64,000 bases of DNA. Origin: Ornithodoros turicata (taxonomy: Eukaryota; Arthropoda; Arachnida; Ixodida; Argasidae). The notes under the pieces were generated by a model that worked only from the letters and a program-made list of their open reading frames with translations, searched no databases and had not been told where the DNA came from. How positions within the stretch are numbered: position 1 is the first letter of the stretch; each line of letters opens with the position of its first letter. The position numbers and the translations under genes were made by a program. The stretch is from positions 33,548,573 to 33,612,572 of the forward strand of contig NC_088206.1 of assembly GCF_037126465.1 (NCBI RefSeq), read 5' to 3'. Of the stretch, positions 62,819 to 64,000 are shown one piece after another.

Positions 62819-64000
62819 GTAAACTAGCCAAGTACTATAGCAATACATGCTGTTTCAAAGTGATTTCAACATGGAATGTTCCTGTCCATGTTACTGTATG
62901 CTATGAACTCATGTTCATAGAGTGGGAAGCATTTAAGGTGGTCCTACCCAGCATTCCAGTGAAGGGTAATGCCTCTTTACAGAGCCCATGATGGGAGGCG
63001 CTTACTCGTAAATGCAGGGTAGTTATCTGACACCATGCACTTTGTATTGTGAAAGGTGTCTCGTTCGAGCAAACCTATGAAGCTGTTGGTATTTTCCTTT
63101 CCCGGTTTTGCTGCGACCATCCTGCTGCACTCGCCAATTGCAATCAAGAACGATTGCTGTCTTCCTATGCCGTCAGACCTTTTTTTTTCAGCTCCATGAA
63201 GTCTACAGGTTCTCCCATCCATTTTAGTCAACGTGCCGTCTGATTTAATCCAGGTGCTATTCAGTTTAATCCAGGTGTCATCTGAATTAATCCATGGTGT
63301 TTTTAAGCACCATAACTGTGTATTCGCACGAGGGACATCCCCCACAGAGTATTCGAGAGGAAGGAAAAGGAAAAAAAAAAAATACTGATGGGACTAAAGT
63401 TCTGCCGCATCTTATGTTGAGCATTCCCATGATGCCGACATATTGGTAGTTGAAGCAGGAGCATGGCAAATGACACAATTGGTGCTGTCGTCTGCTACAG
63501 AATATCTTCTGACTGAGCTGCAGCACATTGCGCGTGCTTAGAAGAGCACGAAAAGGCATGACTCACGTAGCAGACGACAATTGGTCCTGTCGTCTGCTAC
63601 GAAATATCTTGTGACTGAGCTGTAGGGTATTCTCCACGGGCAGAAGAGCGCGAAAGGACATGACGCACATAGGAGACAACACCGTTGGCCCTGGGTGATT
63701 TCATCTCAATTCAGGCAAGCCCGTCCGTCGAGGTCCTTCGATTTTGCAATATATTTTTTGTGTGAAAGCCACATCTTTGTGATGAACATTGGCACAAATC
63801 TCGAACTTCAAATCGGAACGGATGCCGAGAAAAAAAAATTGAAGTGCGCACGATGGTGCCTCATCGGAGTGCACGACGGAGCACTCGGGCCGAAGTTTGA
63901 GACAACCCTATGCGCCCTACGTATAAGCACGGTCCCTTGGTAGCTTTCTGGTCATGCAGCTCCGTCAAAAAGTTGGCCTAGGGACAACGGGAGCCGCGTG
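62819..64000. other. Intron after exon k; second PH domain not reached
   Basis: No in-phase continuation of the FGD linker or second PH domain is visible. Contains three ~21 bp TTTAATCCAGGTG-type repeats (63229-63296) and a tandem duplication at 63481-63685. Confidence 0.5.
63481..63685. repeat. ~102 bp tandem duplication
   Basis: 63481-63582 and 63583-63685 align along their length (GGTGCTGTCGTCTGCTAC / GGTCCTGTCGTCTGCTAC) with moderate divergence. Confidence 0.8.

Overview
The window is eukaryotic nuclear DNA, almost certainly from an arthropod and most likely a hard tick. The main reasons are one widely split protein-coding gene, a tRNA-derived SINE resembling those known from ixodid ticks, and a dense cloud of hAT, Tc1/mariner/pogo, Ty3/gypsy and LINE-like debris. 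Nothing prokaryotic is present. The species call is inference.

Host gene. Eleven exons on the + strand (3310-62818) join without a phase error into the conserved core of a FYVE, RhoGEF and PH domain protein of the FGD5/FGD6 type. Exons at 3310-3477, 12215-12366, 13857-14013, 20082-20279 and 21082-21153 make the Dbl-homology (RhoGEF) domain. Exons at 26685-26753, 29033-29196 and 46933-47026 make the first PH domain. Exons at 52053-52196 and 52259-52358 make the FYVE zinc finger. The exon at 62709-62818 begins the linker to a second PH domain that should lie downstream. The N-terminal part of the protein lies upstream. The window is therefore one gene locus whose introns (62 bp to 17.7 kb) are filled with transposons.

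Layout. 1-3309: intron or 5' region with a snapback repeat. 4326-9529: antisense Ty3/gypsy element with 128 bp LTRs, decayed. 14.7-19.9 kb: a MITE fragment, a 617 bp palindrome, a dead gypsy RT fragment and a dead hAT transposase. 21432-25039: old hAT shell holding a dead pogo/Tigger transposase and other inserts. 29.6-31.8 kb: LINE-like debris and a THAP-domain relic. 32.1-37.4 kb: nested MITEs, one of which carries a structurally intact hAT transposon with an uninterrupted 599-codon transposase (34194-36638). 37428-40635: element with ~1 kb terminal inverted repeats. 40706-41713: hAT deletion derivative. 41.8-45.9 kb: a four-level nest (mariner > pogo-like > hAT > hAT-like MITE). 47.5-54.7 kb: SINE, MITEs, foldbacks and a small C2H2 ORF. 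55993-60415: second copy of the same non-autonomous hAT with its own nested insertions. 60.5-62.3 kb: LINE-like tail, hAT MITE and mariner MITE.

How it fits together. Paralogous copies inside the window act as empty sites for each other, so several insertions can be read base by base with their target-site duplications (TSDs). The intact hAT shares its outermost terminal bases with the two non-autonomous hAT copies and is a plausible source of their transposase.
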